DNA from: Gemmatimonadaceae bacterium
GTDB taxonomy: Bacteria > Gemmatimonadota > Gemmatimonadetes > Gemmatimonadales > Gemmatimonadaceae
Assembly: GCA_025450035.1 (NCBI GenBank)
Contig: JANWIF010000044.1
Coordinates: forward strand, 1-59,155
Direction: 5' to 3'
Length of the DNA: 59,155 nt
Of the stretch, positions 51,788 to 59,155 are shown piece after piece (positions within the stretch are counted from its first letter, which is position 1; the number at the start of each line of letters is the position of its first letter). The notes under the pieces were generated by a model. It ran no database searches, was not told the origin of the DNA, and was given only the letters and a program-made list of their open reading frames with translations. The position numbers and the translations under genes were made by a program.

Positions 51788-52839
51788 GCTTCGTCGAGCG
51801 GGTGCGGGCGCGGGCCATCGCCGCGAGACGTTCTATCGCGTTTCCGGAATCCAGCGACGCGCGCACGATCGGCGCAGTGCGCACGCTCGCCGCGCAGCAT
51901 ATCGTGCGGCCCATCCTCGTACTCGAGCCGGGCGACGAGAGCGCGCGTCGCGTCGCCGACGAGATTGGCGTCGCTACCGTTAGGCCGTTGACCGATGGCC
52001 GGCGAGCGCGCGTCATCGCACACCTGCTCGCGCGGCGCGCGCCCGCCGGCCTGACGCGCGACGGCGCAGAGTCGCTCGTCAACGATCCGCTCGTGTTTGC
52101 CGACTGCCTCGTGGCGCTGGGTGAAGTGGATGGCTGCGTGGCCGGTGCGGCGCACACCACGGCCGATGTGCTGCGCGCCGCGCTCTGGGCTGTTGGGCCG
52201 GCGCGCGGCGTGCGCATCGTGTCGAGCGCCTTCTACATGGTGGTGCCGCCCTTTCGTGGCGCGGGCGGCGAACACGAGGTGCTGACGTTCACCGATTGCG
52301 CCGTGGTGCCTCGTCCCACCGCCTCACACCTTGCCGACATTGCCGTGGCCGCGGCACGGGATCGCCGCCGAATCGTGGGCGACGAACCGCGGGTGGCATT
52401 CCTGTCGTACAGCACGCTCGGCAGCGGCAGCGGCGCTTCCGTGAACACGGTGCGCGAGGCTGTGGCGTTGCTCCGCGATCCTCGACAGGGGGAGACGGAT
52501 TTTGCGGTGGATGGAGAATTGCAGGGGGATGCCGCGCTCATCGAGGCCGTGGCGCGACGCAAAGCGCCGGTGAGCACCGTAGCCGGCCGGGCGAACGTCC
52601 TGGTGTTTCCATCGCTCGAAGCCGGCAACATTGCCTACAAGCTCGTAGAGCGCCTCGCGCATGCCCAGGCGATCGGCCCCATCGTGCAAGGCCTCGCGCA
52701 TCCCTGTTCCGATCTTTCGCGCGGGGCTGCGATCGATGACATTATCAATGTGGCCGCAATCACCGCGTTACAGTCGCTCGATGCGGGCCCAACGGCGACC
52801 GTGCTGACGGCGGCCCCGAAGGACGCGGATGGAATTTGA
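51784..52839 (+). CDS. pta: Phosphate acetyltransferase (PTA_PTB family)
   Basis: Interconverts acetyl-CoA and acetyl phosphate. The 351-residue protein has the PTA_PTB core: FPESSDARTIGAVRTL, LVNDPLVFADCLVALGEVDGCVAGAAHTTADVLRAALWAVG (residues ~96-136), GELQGDAALIEAVARRKAP, and NVLVFPSLEAGNIAYKLVERLA. The N-terminal regulatory domain of long Pta enzymes is absent. GTG start overlaps coaD. No ackA is in the window. Phosphate butyryltransferase is a less likely alternative. Confidence 0.88.
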   Translation: MSFVERVRARAIAARRSIAFPESSDARTIGAVRTLAAQHIVRPILVLEPGDESARRVADEIGVATVRPLTDGRRARVIAHLLARRAPAGLTRDGAESLVNDPLVFADCLVALGEVDGCVAGAAHTTADVLRAALWAVGPARGVRIVSSAFYMVVPPFRGAGGEHEVLTFTDCAVVPRPTASHLADIAVAAARDRRRIVGDEPRVAFLSYSTLGSGSGASVNTVREAVALLRDPRQGETDFAVDGELQGDAALIEAVARRKAPVSTVAGRANVLVFPSLEAGNIAYKLVERLAHAQAIGPIVQGLAHPCSDLSRGAAIDDIINVAAITALQSLDAGPTATVLTAAPKDADGI

Positions 52840-52853
52840 CGGGAGGTCGATCC

Positions 52854-53186
52854 ATGAGCTTCGCACTCAGGAAGCAGGGAGACATTGTCGTGGTGGACGT
52901 CGAAGGACAGCTCATCGTGGGCAACCGCCAGGAGCTCAAGCAGAAGGTGTTGGACGAGTTGGAGCGCGGTGAGAAGAAGTTCCTCATCGACTTCAGCCAG
53001 ACCGGGTACATCGACAGCTCCGGGTTGGGCGTGCTCGTGTCGCTGTCCAAGAAGATCCGTGAGCAGGGCGGGGAGTTGCGGCTCGCGAACCTGAACGACG
53101 ACCTCAAGACGCTGTTCGAGCTCACCAAGCTGGACACGCTGTTCCAGATCGCCGACACGCGCGAGCGCGCGCTCGAGTCCTTCTAA
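52854..53186 (+). CDS. STAS-domain anti-sigma factor antagonist
   Basis: Partner-switching protein of the RsbV/SpoIIAA type: unphosphorylated form binds the anti-sigma kinase and frees a sigma factor. 110 residues; the phosphorylatable serine is in YIDSSGLGVLVSL near residue 55. ATG 52854 has GGGAGGT upstream (52841-52847). Lies directly upstream of a kinase and a phosphatase. No sigma factor is next to the trio, so the target is elsewhere. Confidence 0.9.
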   Translation: MSFALRKQGDIVVVDVEGQLIVGNRQELKQKVLDELERGEKKFLIDFSQTGYIDSSGLGVLVSLSKKIREQGGELRLANLNDDLKTLFELTKLDTLFQIADTRERALESF

Positions 53187-53206
53187 CGACAGCGGCCACA
53201 CGGCAC

Positions 53207-53674
53207 GTGCGCCCTACGTGGCCCGATGCGGAATCGCGGGGCTTCCCACTCGGGAGCCTCCACGTGGCTATGGAGCTCGAGATTCCGAGCGATGTGCGCT
53301 ATATCGAGCGGGTGGTGGAGGTGGTCGCCCGCCAATGCGCGCAGTTTGCCTACAGCGCGCGCCAGGTATCGCTCAACGTTCCCGTGGCGCTCACCGAAGC
53401 GCTGGCCAACGCCATTCTGCGCGGCAACCACGAGACCCTGGGCAAGCAGGTGCAGATTCGCTGCGATGTGAATCGTGAGCGACTGGTGCTCGAGGTGGTA
53501 GACCAGGGCATTGGGTTCGATCTGACTGAGTGCCTGGTGGACGTCACCAGTCCGGAGAATCTGGTGCGTGAAGATGGGCGCGGTCTGTTCCTGATGGCCC
53601 GGCTGATGGACACCGTGGAGCGGTTCGCGAGTCGCGGCAATGTGGTGCGGCTCACGTTGCGCCGGCATGACTGA
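53207..53674 (+). CDS. Anti-sigma factor serine/threonine kinase (RsbW/SpoIIAB type)
   Basis: GHKL ATPase-fold kinase (155 aa). Motifs: VALTEALANAILRGNH (N box), LEVVDQGIGFD (G1) and DGRGLFLMARLMD (G2). Likely phosphorylates the STAS protein and sequesters a sigma factor. GTG 53207 is the long start; ATG 53270 (MELEIPSD), nearer the domain, is an alternative. The phosphatase gene overlaps its end by 8 nt. Confidence 0.88.
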   Translation: MRPTWPDAESRGFPLGSLHVAMELEIPSDVRYIERVVEVVARQCAQFAYSARQVSLNVPVALTEALANAILRGNHETLGKQVQIRCDVNRERLVLEVVDQGIGFDLTECLVDVTSPENLVREDGRGLFLMARLMDTVERFASRGNVVRLTLRRHD

Positions 53675-55265
53675 GCTGCAGACGGTGCTCACCGCTTTCC
53701 GCGACGCCACGGGCTGCGCGGCGGCGATCTGGGCGGAGGACGAAGGGCGTCTGCCATCGCGGCTGGCGGCGTCGACTCCGGCGGTGGGCATTTTGGGGTG
53801 GACGCCGACCTTCGACAACGGACCGCCTCGACTAGTGCTGTGTCCGGGTGGGCCGGCAATGGTCGGCTCGATTCCCGGACCGCGCCGCGCCTGGCTCGTC
53901 ATTGGCCCCGCCGCCGACCCGAGTGTTCCGCTCGACACCTACGTCCGCTTTCTCCTCCCCGTCGTCTCACAATATCTTCAATCCGCGCTCGAGGTCGAGC
54001 ACGCGGCCAACGAACTCGCCGAGCGGTACGAGGAAATCAATCTTCTCTACACCATCACGGAGATCCTGGGCCGCACTGTATCGTTAGGCGAAGCCGCGGC
54101 TACGATTCTGAAAGAAGTATCGGAGACCGTGGGCGCGCGCCGCGGCTCGATTCTCGTGCACGACCGCGTCACGGACACCCTGCAAACTGTGGCTGCGCTG
54201 GGCGTTCCGGCGTTGGACGTGCCGCCGATCGCGCTCACCGACGAGTGCAGCGTGTCGGCGCGCGTGTTCCGCGACCAACGTGCGCTGCTCGTCGAGGCCG
54301 GTGACGCGGTACCCTGTCCGGCCGAGGCGCGGTATCGCCGCGGCACGATGCTCTCGGTGCCGATCATGTGGACCGCACCGGGCGGCGGCGCGCAGCCGCT
54401 GGGCGTGGTCAATCTCTCCGACCGGGCGTCGGGTCAGGCGTTCAGCGCCGGCGATCAGAAGTTGATCACGGCCATCGCCACGCAGATCGGCACCGCGATC
54501 CAGAACACGCGTCTGGTGCGCGCCTCGCTCAACCAGCAGCGGCTGGTGCAGGAGTTGGAGCTCGCCCACGACCTGCAGATGAAGCTGCTGCCGCGCACGG
54601 AAATCGTGGCACCCACCGCCGAGGTCGCGGCGCGCGTGGTGCCGGCGGAGAGCGTGGGCGGAGACCTGTACAACCTCTTCCGGTTAGGCGAAGGACGGAC
54701 GGGGGTGATGATCGGCGATGTATCGAGCCACGGCTACCGGGCGGCCTTGATCATGGCGCTGGTGATGAGCGCGTCGGCCATCCACGCCCAGGGGTCGAGC
54801 GATCCCGGCACCATGTTGGGCGCGCTGCTCGGCACGTTGCGCGAGGAACTGGCGAGCACGGAGATGTTTCTCTCGACGTTCTACGGGGTGATCGACCGCC
54901 GTGCCGGCACGCTGCGCTACGCAAACGCCGGCCATCCGCACGCCTATCAGGTGACCGCCGACGGTGTCTGCGAGCGCCTCCCCGCGCTCGACCCACCGTT
55001 AGGCATGGTGGAGGACACGCCCGGCGCCCGCACGCGGCCCTGGGTGAGCGGCGCCGACCTGCTGCTGCTGTTCACGGACGGGGTGAGCGACGCGCGCGAC
55101 CGGTTCGGCATTCGCTTCGGCGAGCAGCCGATCGTGGAGACGGTGCGCCGCTACCGCGCCGAGCCGCCCGCGCAGATCCTCACGCGCATTCTCGATGAGC
55201 TGTCCGAGCACACCGGCGCCGCCGTGCAGCGCGACGACCTCGCGGTGGTGCTCGTGCGCAGCTGA
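53667..55265 (+). CDS. GAF-domain PP2C-like serine phosphatase (RsbU/SpoIIE type)
   Basis: A 532-residue phosphatase that would reactivate the STAS antagonist. Order: a variable N-terminal region (about 1-115), GAF domain (LYTITEILGRTVSLGEAAATIL to LITAIATQIGTAIQNTRLV, about 130-290), a linker helix, and a PPM/SpoIIE phosphatase domain (MIGDVSSHGYRAALIMALVM near 350, YANAGHPHAYQV, LLLLFTDGVSDARD, DDLAVVLVRS). The GAF ligand is unknown. ATG 53667 overlaps the kinase gene. Confidence 0.9.
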   Translation: MTELQTVLTAFRDATGCAAAIWAEDEGRLPSRLAASTPAVGILGWTPTFDNGPPRLVLCPGGPAMVGSIPGPRRAWLVIGPAADPSVPLDTYVRFLLPVVSQYLQSALEVEHAANELAERYEEINLLYTITEILGRTVSLGEAAATILKEVSETVGARRGSILVHDRVTDTLQTVAALGVPALDVPPIALTDECSVSARVFRDQRALLVEAGDAVPCPAEARYRRGTMLSVPIMWTAPGGGAQPLGVVNLSDRASGQAFSAGDQKLITAIATQIGTAIQNTRLVRASLNQQRLVQELELAHDLQMKLLPRTEIVAPTAEVAARVVPAESVGGDLYNLFRLGEGRTGVMIGDVSSHGYRAALIMALVMSASAIHAQGSSDPGTMLGALLGTLREELASTEMFLSTFYGVIDRRAGTLRYANAGHPHAYQVTADGVCERLPALDPPLGMVEDTPGARTRPWVSGADLLLLFTDGVSDARDRFGIRFGEQPIVETVRRYRAEPPAQILTRILDELSEHTGAAVQRDDLAVVLVRS

Positions 55266-55283
55266 TCGCGGCGACGCCGCCCG

Positions 55284-56087
55284 GTGCGCGCGCCTGCGCG
55301 GAAGCGGTTCGGCCAGCACTTTCTCAGCGATCCACGCATCCTCGCGCGGATCGCCGACGCGGCGCTTCTCGGCCCCGGCGATACGGTGATCGAGATCGGC
55401 CCGGGGCTCGGCACGCTGACGGACGCGCTGCGCTCGCGCGCCGGCCGGGTAATCGGGATCGACGTGGACCGCGATCTCGCGGCCATGCTGCGGGCGCGAT
55501 ACCGGGATGACCCGCACGTCTCGATCGTGGAGGGCGACGTCCTGAAGGCTGACCTCGCCGCGCTGGCGGACGGTCCCTTCACGCTGGTGGGAAACATCCC
55601 CTATTACATCACCACGCCAATCGTGTTTCGCGCGCTCGAGGCGCCGCGTGCACGGCTGGCCGTCTTCCTGGTGCAGCGGGAAGTCGCCGAACGCATGAGC
55701 GCTTCGCCTAACTCGAAGACGTACGGGGCGCTGTCGGTGAACCTCCAGGCGATCGCGCGCGTGGAGATCTTGTTTCCCGTAAGCGCCGGCGCGTTTCGGC
55801 CGCCGCCCACGGTGGAGAGCGCCGTGGTGCGCATCACGCCGCGCGACGTCCCGCTCGTGCCGCCCGAAATGGAACGGCAGTTCCAACGATTCGTGCGAGC
55901 GGCGTTCGGGTTGCGGCGGAAGCAGATGCGAAGAGTCGTGCGAACGATCACGGGGGCCAGTACGCCCGAGGTCGAGGCCATGCTCGAACGGGCAGAAGTT
56001 TCGCCCGATGTCAGGCCGGAGGCCGTGTCGGTGGAGGGGATGGTGGCGATGGCGAGGGAGTTAGGAGAGGTAAGAGGTAAGAGGTAA
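55284..56087 (+). CDS. rsmA: 16S rRNA adenine dimethyltransferase RsmA/KsgA
   Basis: Dimethylates A1518/A1519 in the 16S 3' hairpin; late 30S checkpoint. The 267-residue protein starts GTG with RKRFGQHFLSDP, motif I VIEIGPGLGTLTDAL near residue 35, and catalytic motif IV LVGNIPYYITTPIV near 106. The last residues (EVRGKR) and stop codon are encoded by the 7-nt repeat, an unusual gene end. Confidence 0.94.
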   Translation: MRAPARKRFGQHFLSDPRILARIADAALLGPGDTVIEIGPGLGTLTDALRSRAGRVIGIDVDRDLAAMLRARYRDDPHVSIVEGDVLKADLAALADGPFTLVGNIPYYITTPIVFRALEAPRARLAVFLVQREVAERMSASPNSKTYGALSVNLQAIARVEILFPVSAGAFRPPPTVESAVVRITPRDVPLVPPEMERQFQRFVRAAFGLRRKQMRRVVRTITGASTPEVEAMLERAEVSPDVRPEAVSVEGMVAMARELGEVRGKR

Positions 56088-56110
56088 GAGGGGAGAGGTA
56101 AGAGGGGAGA
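56069..56110 (+). repeat. 7-nt tandem repeat at the rsmA 3' end
   Basis: Six units in phase: GGTAAGA three times, GGGGAGA, GGTAAGA, GGGGAGA. The rsmA stop TAA (56085-56087) is in the third unit. As 7 is not a multiple of 3, copy-number change would shift the C-terminal frame. Confidence 0.9.
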
Positions 56111-56169
56111 GTGGGAGGCACCAGTTGTTCTTCCACACTACTCCCCCGCTCGCACCGCTTACCTCTTAC
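56070..56169. terminator. Inverted repeat between convergent rsmA and rex
   Basis: GTAAGAGGTAAG (56070-56081) is perfectly complementary to CTTACCTCTTAC (56158-56169). The two arms are 12 bp with a 76-nt loop containing a G/C-rich second pairing. It lies between convergent genes, so could terminate both. Confidence 0.5.
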
Positions 56170-56172
56170 TTG

Positions 56173-56799
56173 TTACATCCGCAAGTTTGTGAGCGCAAAC
56201 GACAGCCCCTCCAACTCAATCGCCATGTTCACCTCTTTCAGCGCCACCGTGTCCGGTACTTGCAATTGCTGGGGCGCGAAGTTGAGGATCGCACGGACGC
56301 CGGCGGCGACGACGATGTCGGCAACCTCCTGCGCGGCCGTGGCGGGGACGGCCAGGACGGCGATGTCGGGCCGGTGATGGTGCGACTCGGCGGTCAGCGC
56401 GGACATCGGGCGAATCTGGAGGCCGTCTACCGTGCGACCCACCTTCTCTGGATCGCTGTCATACAGGGCCACGATCCGAAAACCGCGCTGGCTGAAGCCG
56501 CGGTACTGCGCCAGCGCGGCGCCGATCTTCCCGGCGCCGACGATGACGACATGCCACTCGTGATCGAGGCCGAGGATCTGCCGGAGGCGGGCCAACAATT
56601 CGGGTACCGAATATCCCAAGCCGCGCTTTCCGAACGAGCCGAAGAAGGAGAGGTCCTTTCGCACCTGCGCCGAGGTCGTGCTGCCGCGTGCGGCGAGCTC
56701 ATCACTAGAGATCGTGCCAATGCTGCGTTTCTCGAAGTCTTCGAGAAAGCGCAGATACAACGACAGCCTTCGAACGGTGGATTCGGCGATCCGTTTCAC
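56173..56799 (-). CDS. rex: Redox-sensing transcriptional repressor Rex
   Basis: DNA-binding sensor of the NADH/NAD+ ratio. About 208 residues from GTG 56799: winged helix (RIAESTVRRLSLYLRFLE, ISSDELAARGSTTSAQVRKDLSFFGSFGKRGLGY) and a Rossmann NAD domain with VVIVGAGKIGAALAQY near residue 85. GTG 56829 would add ten N-terminal residues that are not family-typical. A Rex-type operator lies at 56814-56831 with a -10-like TAATTT (56830-56835) at its edge, supporting autorepression. Confidence 0.94.
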   Translation of the reverse strand: MKRIAESTVRRLSLYLRFLEDFEKRSIGTISSDELAARGSTTSAQVRKDLSFFGSFGKRGLGYSVPELLARLRQILGLDHEWHVVIVGAGKIGAALAQYRGFSQRGFRIVALYDSDPEKVGRTVDGLQIRPMSALTAESHHHRPDIAVLAVPATAAQEVADIVVAAGVRAILNFAPQQLQVPDTVALKEVNMAIELEGLSFALTNLRM

Positions 56800-56813
56800 G
56801 GGCCTCGGACGTC

Positions 56814-56831
56814 TTGTGAATTTCTTCACAA
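56814..56831. promoter_or_regulatory. Rex operator (ROP)-like palindrome
   Basis: TTGTGAA-TTTC-TTCACAA matches the published Rex consensus TTGTGAANNNNTTCACAA with a perfect 7-bp inverted repeat. It lies upstream of rex and 89 nt upstream of the arginine deiminase start. Confidence 0.9.
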
Positions 56832-56861
56832 ATTACGCAGAGTGCTCCGATCCCGCTAGTT

Positions 56862-56880
56862 GGGCACGCTCAGCGTGCCC
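56862..56880. repeat. 19-bp near-perfect palindrome between rex and arginine deiminase
   Basis: GGGCACGCT (56862-56870), one base, AGCGTGCCC (56872-56880). Could be an operator for a different regulator or a hairpin in the arcA leader. Confidence 0.7.
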
Positions 56881-56904
56881 TGGCCGCGCGCGTCCGAGGC
56901 GGGT

Positions 56905-56910
56905 TAACTT
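56905..56910 (+). promoter_or_regulatory. -10-like TAACTT upstream of arcA
   Basis: TAACTT ends 9 nt before ATG 56920 with no SD. Fits the leaderless series. The palindrome at 56862-56880 lies about where a -35 region would be. Confidence 0.4.
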
Positions 56911-56919
56911 GAACCATCT

Positions 56920-58155
56920 ATGTCAGTTCGCGTCACTTCTGAAATCGGATCGTTGCGCTCCGTACTCGTCCACACGCCGGGGCCTGAGCTGTTGGCGGTC
57001 ACCCCCGCGAACCGCGAGGACTACCTGTACGACGACATCATCGACCTGGAGAGCGCCGAGCGTGAGCACCGCCGCTTTGTCGCCATCCTCGAGCGGTTCG
57101 CGCGCGTGCACAATGTGCGCGACCTGCTGGCCGAGGTCGCCGTGTCCGAGGAAGCGCGCGAGCTACTGATCCGCGAGACCACGGACATGGTCCCGTCCGG
57201 CCCGTTGGCCACGAAGATCAGCGAGCGCCCGCCGGCGGAGCTGGTGAAGATGCTCATCGAGGGGGAGGGGGAGGAGCCGGGTCCGTTGGCCCGCGCGCTG
57301 AACGAATCGGGCTACATGCTGCCGCCCCTGCCTAACCTGTTTTTCACGCGCGACACGGCGATGGTCATCGGGGATCACGTGTTGATCGGCTCGATGCGAT
57401 ACGGCGTGCGGTGGTCGGAAGAGCTGATCATGAAGGCGCTGTTCCTGTACCATCCGCTGCTGGCGAATCAGGGGATTCTGTATGACGGTGCGGCCGAGCG
57501 GCGCAACAATTACACGATCGAAGGAGGCGACGTCCATCCGCTGCGCGCCGACACGATCATGCTGGGCTTCAGCGAGCGGTCGAGTCCGGCGGCCATCGAC
57601 CACGTGTCGGAGCTGTTGTTCGCGCACACGCCGGTCACGGATGTGCTCGTCGTCGTGATGCCCAAGGAGCACACGGCCATCCATCTCGACATGATCTTCA
57701 CGCAGCTCGACCGCGATCTGGCGGCGATCTACCCGCCGCATTTCGTGGGTGCCGAGCGGCTGGCGATCCTGCATCGGCACAAGGGGCAGCAGCATCTGCG
57801 CGAGATGCCCAACCTGTTCGCGGCGCTGCAGTCGGTGGATCTGCCCATGGAGCCGGTGTTCTGCGGTGGCGAGCGGCGCATCGTGCAGGAGCGGGAGCAG
57901 TGGTCGAGCGGCTGCAACTTCGTGACGACGCGTCCCGGCGTGGCGATCTCGTACACCCGAAACGAGGCCACGCTGTGCGAGTTGCAGAAGATGGGATTCA
58001 AGCTGGTGTCGGCGGTCGGCTTCCTCACCGGGCAGGACCGGGTGCGGGACGATGAGCGCGCGGTGATCACGTTCGAGGGCGCCGAGCTGGTGCGGGGCGG
58101 CGGCGGGCCGCGGTGCATGACGCTGCCGTTGGAGCGCGACGATCCGTGGTCGTGA
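56920..58155 (+). CDS. arcA: Arginine deiminase
   Basis: Converts arginine to citrulline and ammonia, first step of the ATP-yielding ADI pathway. The 411-residue protein has the pentein-fold catalytic residues: FTRDTAM near residue 140, NYTIEGGDVHPLRA near 198, the HLDMIFTQLD His near 250, and the nucleophilic Cys in RGGGGPRCMTLPLERDD near the C-terminus. No arcB, arcC or arcD follows, so the rest of the pathway would be elsewhere. The Rex-type operator upstream suggests redox control. Confidence 0.93.
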   Translation: MSVRVTSEIGSLRSVLVHTPGPELLAVTPANREDYLYDDIIDLESAEREHRRFVAILERFARVHNVRDLLAEVAVSEEARELLIRETTDMVPSGPLATKISERPPAELVKMLIEGEGEEPGPLARALNESGYMLPPLPNLFFTRDTAMVIGDHVLIGSMRYGVRWSEELIMKALFLYHPLLANQGILYDGAAERRNNYTIEGGDVHPLRADTIMLGFSERSSPAAIDHVSELLFAHTPVTDVLVVVMPKEHTAIHLDMIFTQLDRDLAAIYPPHFVGAERLAILHRHKGQQHLREMPNLFAALQSVDLPMEPVFCGGERRIVQEREQWSSGCNFVTTRPGVAISYTRNEATLCELQKMGFKLVSAVGFLTGQDRVRDDERAVITFEGAELVRGGGGPRCMTLPLERDDPWS

Positions 58156-58198
58156 TCGGCACCGGGGCCGTCGTTCGCCCAACGCAACGCCGTACGCG

Positions 58199-59113
58199 AT
58201 GACCATGGCCGACGGTCTCTCGACGCGCCTAACGGACACCATTCTCACGCAGCGCGCGGCCGAGCTGCTGGCCGGCGGGCCGGCGGACGCGGTGCGGCTG
58301 ATCGAGCACGTCTGTCAGATGCCGGGCGCGCCGCGCGTGGTGGCCGAGCAGATGGCCCTCGCGTTGTTTGCCGATCGGGCCGAGTTCGTGCGCGATGCGG
58401 CGGGGCAGTGGAGGATGGGGGTGGACCGGCCCGTGCCGGCCGTACGGGAGAGCGTTAGGCGGGGGACGATCGGGGATGAACTGACCCGGCTGTCGTACGC
58501 GGTGGTCGACGTCGAAACGACCGGCATGCGCGCCTGGGGCGGCGACCGGGTGACGGAGATCGCGGCGGTCGTGGTGCGCGGCGGGCAGATTGTCGAGCGC
58601 TTTTCGACGTTGGTCAATCCGGAGCGTCCGATTCCGTATATGATCACCGCGCTGACGCACATCGACGCGCGGATGGTGAAGGATGCGCCGCGATTCGGCG
58701 ACGTGTGCGATGAGGTGCTGCGGGTGCTCGACGGGCACGTGTTCGTGGCGCACAACGCCGAGTTCGATTGGCGCTTCGTGTCGGCCGAAGTCGCGCGGGC
58801 GCGCGGGCGCCGGCTGATGGGGCGCCGGCTGTGCACGGTGCGCCTCGCCCGGCGCGTGCTGCCCACCTTGCGCAGCCGCCGCCTGGACAGCCTGGCGCGC
58901 TACTACAACATCGCGATCACGGACCGGCACCGCGCCGGCGGGGACGCACACGCCACCGCGCTCGTGCTGCTGCGGCTGCTCGACGCGGCGCGCGACCGCG
59001 ACTGTCGCTGCTGGGACGACCTGCAGCTTCTGTTAGGCACACGCGCGCCCGTGCGGCGGCGGGGGCGGCCGTCGGCGCTGCCGCGCTCCGCGGATGGAGA
59101 GACCCCCGCATGA
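58199..59113 (+). CDS. DEDDh 3'-5' exonuclease (DnaQ/PolC-like)
   Basis: A 304-residue exonuclease with an N-terminal ~95-residue region of unknown role (helical, PADAVRLIEHVCQMPGAP). Core motifs: AVVDVETTGMRAWGGDRVTEIAAV (Exo I, DxE), VAHNAEFDWRFVSAEV (Exo II) and HRAGGDAHATALVLL (Exo III, HxxxxD). It may be a proofreading or trimming enzyme, or a UvrC-like/DnaQ accessory protein. ATG 58199 (58205 alternative). The next gene starts within its stop. Confidence 0.85.
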   Translation: MTMADGLSTRLTDTILTQRAAELLAGGPADAVRLIEHVCQMPGAPRVVAEQMALALFADRAEFVRDAAGQWRMGVDRPVPAVRESVRRGTIGDELTRLSYAVVDVETTGMRAWGGDRVTEIAAVVVRGGQIVERFSTLVNPERPIPYMITALTHIDARMVKDAPRFGDVCDEVLRVLDGHVFVAHNAEFDWRFVSAEVARARGRRLMGRRLCTVRLARRVLPTLRSRRLDSLARYYNIAITDRHRAGGDAHATALVLLRLLDAARDRDCRCWDDLQLLLGTRAPVRRRGRPSALPRSADGETPA

Positions 59114-59155
59114 CCGCGTGGGGCCCCCGCCCCCGCCCGCCCCCCCCCCCCCCCC
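59110..59155 (+). CDS. Possible start of the next gene, cut by the window edge
   Basis: ATG 59110 overlaps the exonuclease stop (ATGA) as elsewhere in this window. Only MTAWGPRPRPP... is read before the sequence ends. No function can be inferred. Confidence 0.3.
   Translation, partial: MTAWGPRPRPPPPPP
59140..59155 (+). repeat. Poly-C run at the window end
   Basis: Sixteen C residues end the sequence. It may be the edge of a contig or a real homopolymer, not a gene feature. Confidence 0.6.

Noticed and set aside
56799..56829. Rex starting at GTG 56829
   Set aside because: Ten extra residues are not typical of the family and would place the start inside the operator; GTG 56799 aligns with the usual N-terminus, though this is not proven.

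Overview
The window is about 59 kb of G+C-rich (roughly two-thirds by eye), densely packed bacterial chromosome. Nearly all genes run on the + strand, many joined by 4-nt stop/start overlaps (GTGA or ATGA). Heptose genes (GmhA-like, HldA-like), a nucleotide-sugar cluster and an OmpA-like protein point to a Gram-negative envelope. HrcA, Rex, a partner-switching anti-sigma module and a bacterial geranylgeranylglyceryl-phosphate-synthase-like protein fit a member or neighbour of the FCB superphylum; Gemmatimonadota is my best guess, inferred from gene content only. Both tRNA genes lack an encoded CCA tail, and a CCA-adding enzyme is present.

Layout. 1-5.3 kb: end of accC, comB, ftsK, an exported protein, yraN. 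5.3-7.3 kb: recA and recX around a terminator-like hairpin. 7.3-18.7 kb: alaS, then a coupled run of an unknown gene, a GGGP-synthase-like gene, a CpsB-like PHP phosphatase, gmhA-like and a short-chain dehydrogenase; then asparaginase, cca, an unknown gene, a ZIP transporter, rarA and a LEA14-like lipoprotein. 18.7-25.1 kb: hflX, a convergent GltD-like/ferredoxin fusion, and a WbpA/WbpB/WbpD-like operon. 25.2-32 kb: accessory region between two minus-strand tRNA genes, with a DHFR-like gene just outside it and, inside it, an OmpA-like protein, an OFA-type MFS transporter with small subunit, a DUF7768-like protein, a membrane protein, an N6-adenine methyltransferase and a truncated ORF running into a tRNA. 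32-43.3 kb: hldA, a DMT transporter, an asparaginase II, a CMD protein, obgE, dprA, hemW, hrcA, dnaJ, prmA, rsmE, HIT. 43.3-51.8 kb: rpsU, yqeY, mutS2, dnaG, a zinc-ribbon coiled-coil protein, recJ, rsmD, coaD. 51.8-56.1 kb: pta, an anti-sigma antagonist/kinase/phosphatase trio, ksgA. 56.2-59.1 kb: rex, a Rex-operator-like palindrome, arginine deiminase, a DEDDh exonuclease; the window stops in a poly-C run.

Structure beyond the genes. The heptamer GTTAGGC/GCCTAAC occurs about 60 times (hand count), roughly once per kb, and accounts for most TTA leucine codons and several stop codons. Many genes that begin transcription units have a TANNTT hexamer 5-9 nt before the start codon and no Shine-Dalgarno sequence, suggesting leaderless mRNAs. 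Two intergenic blocks are 7-nt-period tandem repeats that run over the upstream stop codon and are followed by a complementary segment. dprA has no usable start codon and begins at the obgE stop in the +1 frame. hflX also lacks a canonical start.
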